Origin: an uncultured Burkholderiales bacterium
GTDB lineage: Bacteria; Pseudomonadota; Gammaproteobacteria; Burkholderiales; Burkholderiaceae_E
Reading direction: 5' to 3'
Assembly (NCBI GenBank): GCA_903831925.1
Contig: CAIKZV010000229.1
Span: 1-5,753 of the forward strand
DNA length: 5,753 nucleotides
The position numbers and the translations under genes were made by a program. The notes under the pieces are model-generated. The model was not told where the DNA came from, searched no databases, and worked only from the letters and a program-made list of their open reading frames with translations. Of this stretch, positions 1 to 5,753 are shown piece by piece. Every line of letters begins with the position of its first letter. Position 1 is the stretch's first letter.

Positions 1-341
1 ATCCGTTCAATGCCGCCAAACTTCGGGTCGGCATGGAGTCACCGATGCGAAATGGCGCGCGGGGTCCCGATATGGCCAGGCTGCGTGAACCGCTCGAATC
101 CTATTCACTCGATGCGTTCAAGATGGTCGGCAATCTGAAGCAGGGTGCGATGGTGGTCGGATTGCTGAAGTCCGACAGCGCGGTCCATCAGGTTCGTGTG
201 GGCAACTACATCGGGCAGAATTTCGGCCGCATCGTTGCCATCTCCGAGACGGAAGTTGCGGTACGGGAATCGGTCCAGGATGCAGCGGGCGATTGGGTCG
301 AACGAGATACCGCATTGCGGTTGCAGGAGTCTGGCAAATGA
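1..341 (+). CDS. pilP: PilP, type IV pilus inner-membrane lipoprotein (C-terminal part; 5' end outside window)
   Basis: PilP is an inner-membrane-anchored periplasmic lipoprotein of the type IV pilus alignment subcomplex. In the family it binds the PilN/PilO heterodimer and, through its C-terminal beta-sandwich (HM-type) domain, the N0 region of the secretin PilQ. Here 112 residues are readable from base 3 to the TGA at 339-341, and the frame stays open to the left edge (PFNAAKLRVG precedes the first Met at 33), so that Met is not the real start. The visible part matches the family core: LREPLESYSLDAFKMVGNLK, then a strand pair around GLLKSDSAVHQVRVGNYIG, QNFGRIVAISETEV, and a WVERDTALRLQE tail. 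The lipobox, signal peptide and proline-rich linker (roughly the first 60-70 residues of a typical 170-180 residue PilP) lie outside the window. Its stop overlaps the pilQ start by four bases, fitting translational coupling. Identity is secure; only the N-terminus is unseen. Confidence 0.94.
   Translation, partial: PFNAAKLRVGMESPMRNGARGPDMARLREPLESYSLDAFKMVGNLKQGAMVVGLLKSDSAVHQVRVGNYIGQNFGRIVAISETEVAVRESVQDAAGDWVERDTALRLQESGK
325..329 (+). promoter_or_regulatory. Shine-Dalgarno site of pilQ
   Basis: AGGAG lies inside the last codons of pilP, eight bases before the ATG at 338. It decides the pilQ start: the frame is open further upstream (an ATG at 293), but that would add 15 residues that do not look like a signal peptide and has no such site before it. 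Confidence 0.8.
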
Positions 342-2701
342 AGAGCAGCGCAAGGGTTGCATACCTGCATCGGCTTGGCGTCGGTGCAGGGGCGGTCAAT
401 CTGATCGCCTTGATGGCGCTGTTCGTTGCCATGATCGGGGCGGCCGCTCCGGCATGGGCCGAGTCGAATACGATCGAGTCGGTGGTTTCGTTGATGCAGG
501 GCAATCAGACCGAATTGCGGCTTCGCCTGAAAGAGCCGCTCACGACCGCGCCGGTGAGCTTCACCGTGGCCAATCCGCCGCGTCTGGCCTTCGATCTGCC
601 CGATACCGTCAACGGCATGGGCAAGAACACCATCGAACTGACACAGGGTGACATTCGCAGCGTGACGATCGTGCAGGCTGGCGGTCGCTCGCGTGTCGTC
701 CTCAATCTTCGTGGCGCCGTGACCAATCAGCTGCGTCTCGATGGCAATTCGCTGGTGGTCTCGGTGACGCCGGTCCAGTCGGCGTCTTATGCCGCCGCCC
801 CCTCTTCGTTTGCGGCCAGCCAGCCGGCGCGAGCCGCGGTGAGCGCACCGCCCGCTGCGGCGCCAGTCCAGGCGTTCGCAGTGACCGAGTCTGCGACTGC
901 GCCTCTTGCCGCCAGGGCCGAGAACGCCGCCACCGGCACCGGCAGCGTGCTGCGCGACATCGATTTCCGGCGCGGTAAAGACAATGACGGCCGCATCGTG
1001 GTCGACATGTCCAATTCGCAGACCGGCGTCGATATCCGCCAGCAGGGCCAGCAGATCATCGTCGACTTCCTCAAGACCCGCGTCCCTGAAAACCTTCGCC
1101 GCAAACTCGATGTGAGCGACTTCGGTACGCCGGTGCGATCGGTGCGCATCTTTCCGCAGGGCGAGAACGCGCGCATCGTGATCGAGCCGAGTGGCCTGTG
1201 GGAGCAGAACGCCTATCAGAGCGAGAACCAGTTCGTGATCGAGGTCAAACCGGTCAAGGACGATCCCAACAAGCTCAATCCCGGCGGCCGTGCCGGCTAT
1301 CGCGGTGAAAAGCTGTCGCTCAATTTCCAGAATGTCGACGTCCGTGCGCTGCTGCAGGTGATTGCCGATTTCACCAACCTGAACATCGTCGTGCGTGATT
1401 CGGTGGCCGGCAATCTGACCCTGCGCCTGAAGGACGTGCCCTGGGATCAGGCGCTTGACATCGTGCTGCAGTCGAAGAACCTCGACATGCGCAAGAACGG
1501 CAACGTCATCCTGGTGGCGCCGCGTGACGAACTCGCCACGCAGGAAAAGCTCGAGCTCGAGTCGAAAATGCAGATCTCCGAGATCGAGCCCTCGCGACTC
1601 GAAGTCTTCCAGCTCAACTACCAGAAGGCCGAGGCGGTCCAGAAGCTGCTCTCTGACGAGAAGCAGAAGGTGCTGTCCAAGACCGGCAGCGCGGTCACCG
1701 ACGTTCGCACCAACAAGCTCTTCGTTCGCGACACTGGCTCCCGACTCGACGAGGTCCGCCGAATCATCTCGCAGCTCGATGTGCCGGTGCGCCAGGTGCT
1801 GATCGAAGCCCGCATCGTCGAAGCCGATGACCTCTTTTCGCGCAACCTCGGCGTCAAGCTCGGCTACAACGATCTGAAGAGCACCTACTACACCACCGGC
1901 AGCCAGATTGATCCGGTCACCGGCCAGCCGGTGGCCATCAACGTGCCGGTGTATGGCGCCGGCTCGGCGCTCGCCGGCAGCAATGCCTACTCGACCCTGT
2001 CGGGCAACCTGCAGGGTGTTGGCGACCTGTCGTCCCAGCTGGGCTGTAATGCCTCCGGCACCTGCGCGGCCGGCATCGGTCGTCCCACGGCGCTGGCCAA
2101 CACCAACTTCGTGAATCTGCCGGCAGCCGCCATCAATGGGTCGAACCCGGCGAGCTTTGCGATCAGCCTCTTCGGCTCTTCGCTGACCCGCTTCCTGAAT
2201 CTCGAGATCTCGGCCCTTGAAGCCGACCAGCGCGGAAAGGTGGTCTCGAGTCCTCGCGTGCTGGCTGCCGACCAGGGCCGTGCGGTGATCGAGCAAGGTA
2301 CCGAGCTGCCCTACCAGAGCGCTACCTCGAGCGGTGCCACCGCGATCTCGTTCAAGAAGGCCACGCTGCGTCTGGAGGTCGTGCCGCAGATCACGCCGGA
2401 GGGCAATGTGATCATGAAGGTCAAGGTCAACCGCGATGCGGTCGGCCGGATCACACCCGCGGGCTTTGCGATCGATACCCGTGCGGTCGAGACCGATGTG
2501 CTGGTTGAAAACGGCGGCACGGTGGTCATTGGCGGCATCTACGAGCAGGTCGAGAACAATCAGGTCAACAAGGTGCCCTTCCTTGGCGACATTCCGATCG
2601 TGGGCGCGCTGTTTCGCAACACCACGCGTACCAACAACAAGACCGAGCTCCTGGTGTTTCTCACACCTCGTGTCGTGGCCGATGCCACCGCAGTTCGCTG
2701 A
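338..2701 (+). CDS. pilQ: PilQ, type IV pilus outer-membrane secretin
   Basis: PilQ forms the outer-membrane multimeric channel through which the pilus fibre passes, and its periplasmic N-domains contact PilP. The protein has 787 residues, at the long end for the family. The start at 338 is supported by an AGGAG site, the ATGA overlap with pilP and a good signal peptide: basic N-region, hydrophobic stretch at about 20-36, cleavage after AWA41. Domains in order: AMIN 1 at about 44-143 (peptidoglycan-binding type); an Ala/Pro/Ser-rich linker at 144-202; AMIN 2 at about 203-303; STN/N0 at about 321-393 (from YRGEKLSLNFQNVDVRALL); secretin N1 at about 421-485; then VLIEARIVEA at 487-496. A Gly/Ser/Ala-rich variable segment follows at 511-606, and the secretin core runs from about 607 to the end. 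It includes VSSPRVLAADQGRAVIEQGTE and the signature VPFLGDIPIVGALFR at 746-760, and ends with TELLVFLTPRVV. The only two cysteines, C570 and C576, lie in the variable segment. Identification is firm. Confidence 0.97.
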   Translation: MKSSARVAYLHRLGVGAGAVNLIALMALFVAMIGAAAPAWAESNTIESVVSLMQGNQTELRLRLKEPLTTAPVSFTVANPPRLAFDLPDTVNGMGKNTIELTQGDIRSVTIVQAGGRSRVVLNLRGAVTNQLRLDGNSLVVSVTPVQSASYAAAPSSFAASQPARAAVSAPPAAAPVQAFAVTESATAPLAARAENAATGTGSVLRDIDFRRGKDNDGRIVVDMSNSQTGVDIRQQGQQIIVDFLKTRVPENLRRKLDVSDFGTPVRSVRIFPQGENARIVIEPSGLWEQNAYQSENQFVIEVKPVKDDPNKLNPGGRAGYRGEKLSLNFQNVDVRALLQVIADFTNLNIVVRDSVAGNLTLRLKDVPWDQALDIVLQSKNLDMRKNGNVILVAPRDELATQEKLELESKMQISEIEPSRLEVFQLNYQKAEAVQKLLSDEKQKVLSKTGSAVTDVRTNKLFVRDTGSRLDEVRRIISQLDVPVRQVLIEARIVEADDLFSRNLGVKLGYNDLKSTYYTTGSQIDPVTGQPVAINVPVYGAGSALAGSNAYSTLSGNLQGVGDLSSQLGCNASGTCAAGIGRPTALANTNFVNLPAAAINGSNPASFAISLFGSSLTRFLNLEISALEADQRGKVVSSPRVLAADQGRAVIEQGTELPYQSATSSGATAISFKKATLRLEVVPQITPEGNVIMKVKVNRDAVGRITPAGFAIDTRAVETDVLVENGGTVVIGGIYEQVENNQVNKVPFLGDIPIVGALFRNTTRTNNKTELLVFLTPRVVADATAVR

Positions 2702-2706
2702 TTGTC

Positions 2707-2711
2707 GAGGA
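2707..2711 (+). promoter_or_regulatory. Likely Shine-Dalgarno site of the Ig-like lipoprotein gene
   Basis: GAGGA sits just after the pilQ stop, eight bases before ATG 2720. It abuts the alternative in-frame ATG at 2711 and so cannot serve it. A TTG at 2702 has no site at all. This favours 2720 as the start, although MKKMLQQ from 2711 would also make an acceptable signal peptide N-region. Confidence 0.5.
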
Positions 2712-2719
2712 TGAAGAAG

Positions 2720-4663
2720 ATGCTGCAGCAATGGTCAGATAAATCCCGATGGCTCGTCCGGGCGATGGCCGCCATGGCCGCAACCGCAATGCTGCTCGCC
2801 TCGAGCGGATGCAGCGACAGCGGCGCGACCGGTGGCAGCACGACCACCTCCACGTCGACCAGCACTCCGAGCGCCACGGCGGGCGGCACGATCTCGGTCG
2901 GTGCGGGCACGACGTCGACGCTGTCGTCGGCAACTGGCACGTCGATCACCCTGACAGCGGTGGTCAAGAATGCCGGCAATGCCGCGGTGGCGAATCAGAC
3001 GGTGTCGTTCACGACGACCGACGCCGGCGTGACGATCGTGAATCCGGCCGCTGTGACCGATGCCACCGGCACCGCGACCGGCACGATGACCATCGGTGCC
3101 GGCCCGACCAGCAATACCAATCGGACCATTGCGGTCGTTGCCACCGCCGGTGGACTGACGGTGACAAAGAATGTTCAGGTGGTCGGCAGCACGGTCACCG
3201 TGACCGGCCCGGATGCGGTGGCGCTCAGCACGGCAGCGCAATATGTCGTCACCGTGCGTGATTCGGCCTCGAACGCGCTGGCATCCCAGTCGGTCACGGT
3301 CACCTCGCAGGCCGGCAACCCGATCACGGCAAACGCCACGACGACTGATGCACAAGGGCAGTTCAAGTTCTCGGTCACGCCCTCCAAAGCCGGATCCGAC
3401 ACGCTCACCATCGCTGCGGCCGGTGTCAGCGCCGTCAAGTCTTTCTCGGTCTCGGGAGACCAGTTGTCTTTCGTCGGCAGCCCGGCAGAGGTGCAGGTCA
3501 ATTCGGTTCAGACCCTGACGCTCAATCTGCTCAAGAATGGCGTGGCCTATGCCAATCAGGCGGTCACCCTGAGCGCGACCCGCGGCACGCTGTCGACCAG
3601 TGCGATCACGACCGATGCTTCCGGCAGGGCCACTGTGACGATCACCTCGCCCACTGCCGGTATCACTGAAGTCAATGCCAGCAGTGTCGGCGGTCTGACC
3701 GCGACCTCGCGCATCGAGTTCGTCTCATCGAACCCTTCCAAGATCAACCTGCAGGCCAGCCCCTCGACGGTCGCGACCAACGCCGCCGGTTCCTCGTCCA
3801 ATTCGAGTCAGCTGATCGCGACCGTCCGCGATGCCGCCGACAACCCGGTCAAGAACTTCCGGGTCAATTTCAGTTTTGTCGCTGATCCGAGCAATGGACG
3901 AATCGAGCCGGGTTTTGCCACCACCGACAGCAACGGCAACGCGTCGACGGTGTTCATTTCCGGCCCGAATTCAAGCGGCAACAACGCGGTGGTTATTTCG
4001 GCGGGTCTGCCTGCCGCGCCGTCGGTGGCAGCCAGTCAGGCGAGTCTGACCGTCTCGCGCAGCGTGCTCGTCGTGCGAATCGGTACCGGCAACGAGATCG
4101 AGAAGATCGACAGCACCAAGAACGGTGTGCCCTATACCGTGATCGTGTCCGATTCGAGCGGCAATCCGGTCAAGGATGTGCTGATCCAGGCGAGTCTGGT
4201 GCCGCTGCTCTACTACAAGGGTTTCTACACCTGGAATGGCGTCGATCAATGGGTCAAGACGGTCAACCAGCAGTGCGCCAACGAAGACACCAACGGCAAC
4301 GGGCAGCTCGATCCGGCGCAGGGCGCAACGCTTGGCGAAGACGACCCTGCCAACGGCATCGGCAACGGTGACGGATTGCTCACGCCCGGCAACCCGGCAG
4401 TGGTCGCCTTCAATACCGGCTTCGAGAATGGCAAGACCAATGCGCTTGGTTATCTGGACATGCGGGTCATCTATCCCCGCAATTTCGCCACCTGGCTGCA
4501 AGTGCGTCTTCGGGTGACTGCGGTGGTGGCAGGGACCGAGGGCGTCGGTACCAACACGATCATTCTCCCGGGCGTTGCCGGCGACTACACCAGCGCGACC
4601 ATTGCGCCGCCTGGCGTCGTCAGCCCTTACGGCGCTCTGTCTACTTGTACACTGCCGAACTGA
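2720..4663 (+). CDS. Outer-membrane lipoprotein with tandem Ig-like (Big_1-type) domains, function unknown
   Basis: Predicted secreted lipoprotein of 647 residues; I do not recognise a named gene. A short signal peptide with a hydrophobic Ala/Met/Leu stretch ends in LLASSGC, an acceptable lipobox with the lipidated Cys at 31. Ser at +2 predicts outer-membrane sorting by the Lol system. A Ser/Thr/Gly-rich tether (32-54) leads into about five tandem beta-rich domains: 55-157, 158-247, 248-337, 340-446 and 448 to the end. Domains 1-4 carry the hallmark T-D-A-x-G-x-A turn of bacterial Ig-like group 1 (intimin/invasin) repeats: TDATGTA, TDAQGQF, TDASGRA, TDSNGNA. Domain 5 has a degenerate NALGYLD and is interrupted at about 515-560 by an Asp/Asn/Gly-rich insert with two Ca-loop-like motifs (DTNGNGQLD at 523-531; DDPANGIGNGDG at 541-552). 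Two further cysteines, C519 and C643, could form a disulfide. The gene begins 18 bases after pilQ, so co-transcription is likely. A role as pilus or secretin accessory, adhesin or envelope spacer is inference only. Alternative starts are ATG 2711 and TTG 2702. Confidence 0.85.
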   Translation: MLQQWSDKSRWLVRAMAAMAATAMLLASSGCSDSGATGGSTTTSTSTSTPSATAGGTISVGAGTTSTLSSATGTSITLTAVVKNAGNAAVANQTVSFTTTDAGVTIVNPAAVTDATGTATGTMTIGAGPTSNTNRTIAVVATAGGLTVTKNVQVVGSTVTVTGPDAVALSTAAQYVVTVRDSASNALASQSVTVTSQAGNPITANATTTDAQGQFKFSVTPSKAGSDTLTIAAAGVSAVKSFSVSGDQLSFVGSPAEVQVNSVQTLTLNLLKNGVAYANQAVTLSATRGTLSTSAITTDASGRATVTITSPTAGITEVNASSVGGLTATSRIEFVSSNPSKINLQASPSTVATNAAGSSSNSSQLIATVRDAADNPVKNFRVNFSFVADPSNGRIEPGFATTDSNGNASTVFISGPNSSGNNAVVISAGLPAAPSVAASQASLTVSRSVLVVRIGTGNEIEKIDSTKNGVPYTVIVSDSSGNPVKDVLIQASLVPLLYYKGFYTWNGVDQWVKTVNQQCANEDTNGNGQLDPAQGATLGEDDPANGIGNGDGLLTPGNPAVVAFNTGFENGKTNALGYLDMRVIYPRNFATWLQVRLRVTAVVAGTEGVGTNTIILPGVAGDYTSATIAPPGVVSPYGALSTCTLPN

Positions 4664-4687
4664 GACCCGACTCACGACTGATACGCG

Positions 4688-5305
4688 TTGACGCCAGACA
4701 CACCCACTGCTGCATACGGCCCGGCTCCAGACCGGGCCGTTTTTCTTGTCGGCATGATGGGTGCCGGCAAGACCACGATCGGCCGGCGTCTTGCACGCCG
4801 GCTGGGTTGGTCCTTCGTGGATGCCGACCGCGAACTCGAAGCGCGCATGGGCGTGTCGATCGCCACGATCTTCGAACTCGAAGGTGAAGAAGGTTTTCGC
4901 CGGCGTGAAGTCGCCCTGATCGACGAGCTCACTCAGCGGGTCGCAACCGTGCTGGCCACCGGCGGCGGCGCGGTGCTCAACCAACGCAATCGCGAAGTGC
5001 TGCACGAGCGCGGCTGCGTGGTCTATCTGCATGCTGCGCCTGCCGATCTGTGGCACCGGCTAAAGCGCGACACGGTTCGTCCGCTGCTGCGCGCACCTGA
5101 TCCGCGCGGGCGCATCGAGGCGCTGGTGCTGGACCGCGATCCGCTTTATCGCGGCACCGCACACCTGATCGTCGAGACCGGACGCCAGCCGGTCGACCGG
5201 GTGGTGGGTGCGGTGCTCGCGGGTCTGCCGTCATCGATCACGGCCGCGAACCTCCTTCCTCCTTCTGATGCCTGCACTCCCGAGAGCAGCCCCAACGATG
5301 ATTGA
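4688..5305 (+). CDS. aroK: Shikimate kinase AroK (TTG start)
   Basis: Cytoplasmic enzyme that phosphorylates shikimate at the 3-hydroxyl with ATP, the fifth step of the shikimate pathway. Numbering from the TTG: Walker A GMMGAGKT at 22-29, the shikimate-binding D-A-D motif with D47, F70-R71 of the substrate site, GGG at 92-94, the LID-region arginine in RPLL at 131, and R150 in LDRDPLYR. All expected catalytic and substrate residues are present. At 205 residues it is longer than the usual 170-190; the surplus is an N-terminal stretch of about 15 residues and a Pro/Ser-rich tail of about 25 after VLAGL. The start is forced: an in-frame TGA at 4679-4681 closes the frame upstream, no ATG or GTG occurs before the P-loop, and the ATGs at 4754 and 4757 would delete the first beta strand (AVFLVG). 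There is no clear Shine-Dalgarno site before the TTG, which lies 24 bases after the lipoprotein stop, so reinitiation may contribute. Codons 11-21 coincide with a terminator-like hairpin. The enzyme call is secure; the exact start is less so. Confidence 0.93.
   Translation: MTPDTPTAAYGPAPDRAVFLVGMMGAGKTTIGRRLARRLGWSFVDADRELEARMGVSIATIFELEGEEGFRRREVALIDELTQRVATVLATGGGAVLNQRNREVLHERGCVVYLHAAPADLWHRLKRDTVRPLLRAPDPRGRIEALVLDRDPLYRGTAHLIVETGRQPVDRVVGAVLAGLPSSITAANLLPPSDACTPESSPNDD
4717..4747 (+). terminator. Intrinsic-terminator-like hairpin inside the 5' end of aroK
   Basis: CGGCCCGG (4717-4724) and CCGGGCCG (4732-4739) are perfect inverted repeats around a 7-base loop (CTCCAGA). A4716-T4740 adds a possible ninth pair. 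The run TTTTTCTT (4740-4747) follows directly. This is the textbook form of a Rho-independent terminator, placed 53 bases after the lipoprotein stop where an operon end would be expected. It also lies in the aroK reading frame: the T-run encodes Val-Phe-Leu of the first beta strand. It may end most pilus-operon transcripts, or act as an attenuator that ribosomes translating from the TTG at 4688 would melt. Termination activity is inferred from structure only. Confidence 0.75.
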
Positions 5306-5753
5306 ACTGACCGTTGCGCTCGGCGAGCGCTCCTATCCGATCCTGATCGGCCGTGGCCCGCTGGCCGACTGCGAGCCGCTGAAGCGTCTGGCTGCCGGGC
5401 GGCAGGTGGCGATCGTGACCGACAGCAATGTTGCGACGCTGCATGTGCCCCCGATCCGACAACTGCTGGCGGCTCATGCCGCAGCGCTCATCGAAGTGGT
5501 GATGCCGGCCGGCGAGGCGCACAAGACCTTCGATTCGCTCAACCTGATCTTCGATGCGCTGCTCGAGGCGCGCTTCGATCGCGGCGCGCTCCTGGTGGCG
5601 GTCGGTGGCGGCGTGGTCGGTGACATGGCGGGTTTTGCGGCCGCGGTCTATCAGCGCGGCATCGACTTCATCCAGGTGCCGACCACGCTGCTGGCGCAGG
5701 TCGACTCCTCCGTCGGCGGCAAGACCGGCATCAATCATCCGTTGGGCAAGAAC
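5298..5753 (+). CDS. aroB: 3-dehydroquinate synthase AroB (N-terminal part; 3' end outside window)
   Basis: AroB converts DAHP to 3-dehydroquinate, the second step of the shikimate pathway, in the cytoplasm with NAD and a divalent metal. From the ATG at 5298, 152 codons are readable before the right edge. They cover the N-terminal Rossmann-like NAD-binding domain: a beta-strand start (IELTVALGERSYPILIG), VAIVTDSNV at 37-45, PAGEAHKT at 70-77, GGGVVGDMAGF at 103-113, then VPTTLLAQVDSSVGGKTGIN at 127-146, which holds the conserved active-site D136 and K142. The metal-ligand residues of the C-terminal domain are beyond the window. The start codon overlaps the aroK end by eight bases, and only a weak GAGAG (5282-5286) lies upstream, so translation is probably coupled to aroK. 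The family identification is very firm. Confidence 0.96.
   Translation, partial: MIELTVALGERSYPILIGRGPLADCEPLKRLAAGRQVAIVTDSNVATLHVPPIRQLLAAHAAALIEVVMPAGEAHKTFDSLNLIFDALLEARFDRGALLVAVGGGVVGDMAGFAAAVYQRGIDFIQVPTTLLAQVDSSVGGKTGINHPLGKN

Noticed and set aside
206..2731. An 841-codon open frame on the minus strand opposite pilQ
   Set aside because: It lies fully antisense to a well-identified secretin. Its product is rich in His, Arg and Asp with no recognisable domain, as expected for the shadow of a GC-rich gene with strong third-position bias.
2749..3261. A 170-codon + strand frame inside the Ig-like lipoprotein gene
   Set aside because: It is an out-of-frame reading of the Thr/Gly/Asp-rich repeats, giving a His/Arg/Gly-rich product without any domain.
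2882..4060. DNA-level tandem repeat across the Ig-like domains
   Set aside because: The repeats are recognisable as protein motifs (T-D-A-x-G-x-A turns), but by eye the nucleotide sequence has diverged and no near-identical units are visible, so recent duplication is not supported.
4688..4718. A promoter with -35 TTGACG at 4688-4693 and a -10 near 4711-4718
   Set aside because: The -35 is a good match, but no acceptable -10 lies at 16-18 bases (TGCATA matches only two positions; CATACG at 19 matches three). It would also start transcription inside aroK, downstream of its only start codon.
3971..5056. A 361-codon minus-strand frame spanning the end of the lipoprotein gene and the start of aroK
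   Set aside because: It covers two convincing genes on the other strand, has low-complexity composition and no family resemblance, and is best explained by codon bias.

Overview
The window is GC-rich and carries the distal end of a type IV pilus assembly operon running into shikimate-pathway genes, all on the + strand: pilP (3' end) - pilQ - an Ig-like-repeat lipoprotein gene - aroK - aroB (5' end). The pilMNOPQ-aroK-aroB order is a known arrangement in Gamma- and Betaproteobacteria. The protein sequences (PilP core, PilQ with two AMIN domains, AroK with an IFELEGEEGFRRRE-type segment) look betaproteobacterial. I cannot place the genus from the sequence alone.

Layout. Bases 1-341 hold the C-terminal part of PilP, the inner-membrane lipoprotein linking the PilNO complex to the secretin. 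Its stop overlaps the pilQ start by four bases (ATGA). pilQ (338-2701) is complete: signal peptide, two AMIN domains, STN/N0 and N1 domains, then the secretin core. After 18 bases comes a complete gene (2720-4663) for a 647-residue predicted outer-membrane lipoprotein with about five tandem Big_1-type immunoglobulin-like domains and a Ca-loop-like insertion in the last one. aroK (4688-5305) appears to start at TTG, and its first codons coincide with a near-perfect intrinsic terminator hairpin (4717-4747). aroB starts inside the end of aroK (8-base overlap) and runs off the window after 152 codons.

How it works together. PilP and PilQ form the periplasmic and outer-membrane parts of the pilus channel. 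The Ig-like lipoprotein, inserted between pilQ and aroK and closely spaced after pilQ, is probably co-transcribed with them and may be an envelope or surface accessory of the pilus, but its function is unknown. AroK and AroB make shikimate 3-phosphate and 3-dehydroquinate for aromatic amino acid synthesis. The hairpin looks like the boundary, or a leaky and translation-sensitive valve, between the pilus part and the aro part.

No stretch over 300 bases lacks a gene; the longest gap is 24 bases. I saw no tRNA, rRNA, CRISPR array, insertion sequence, attachment site or origin. The two points most worth a second look are the uncharacterised Ig-repeat lipoprotein in a pilus operon and the terminator embedded in the aroK coding sequence.
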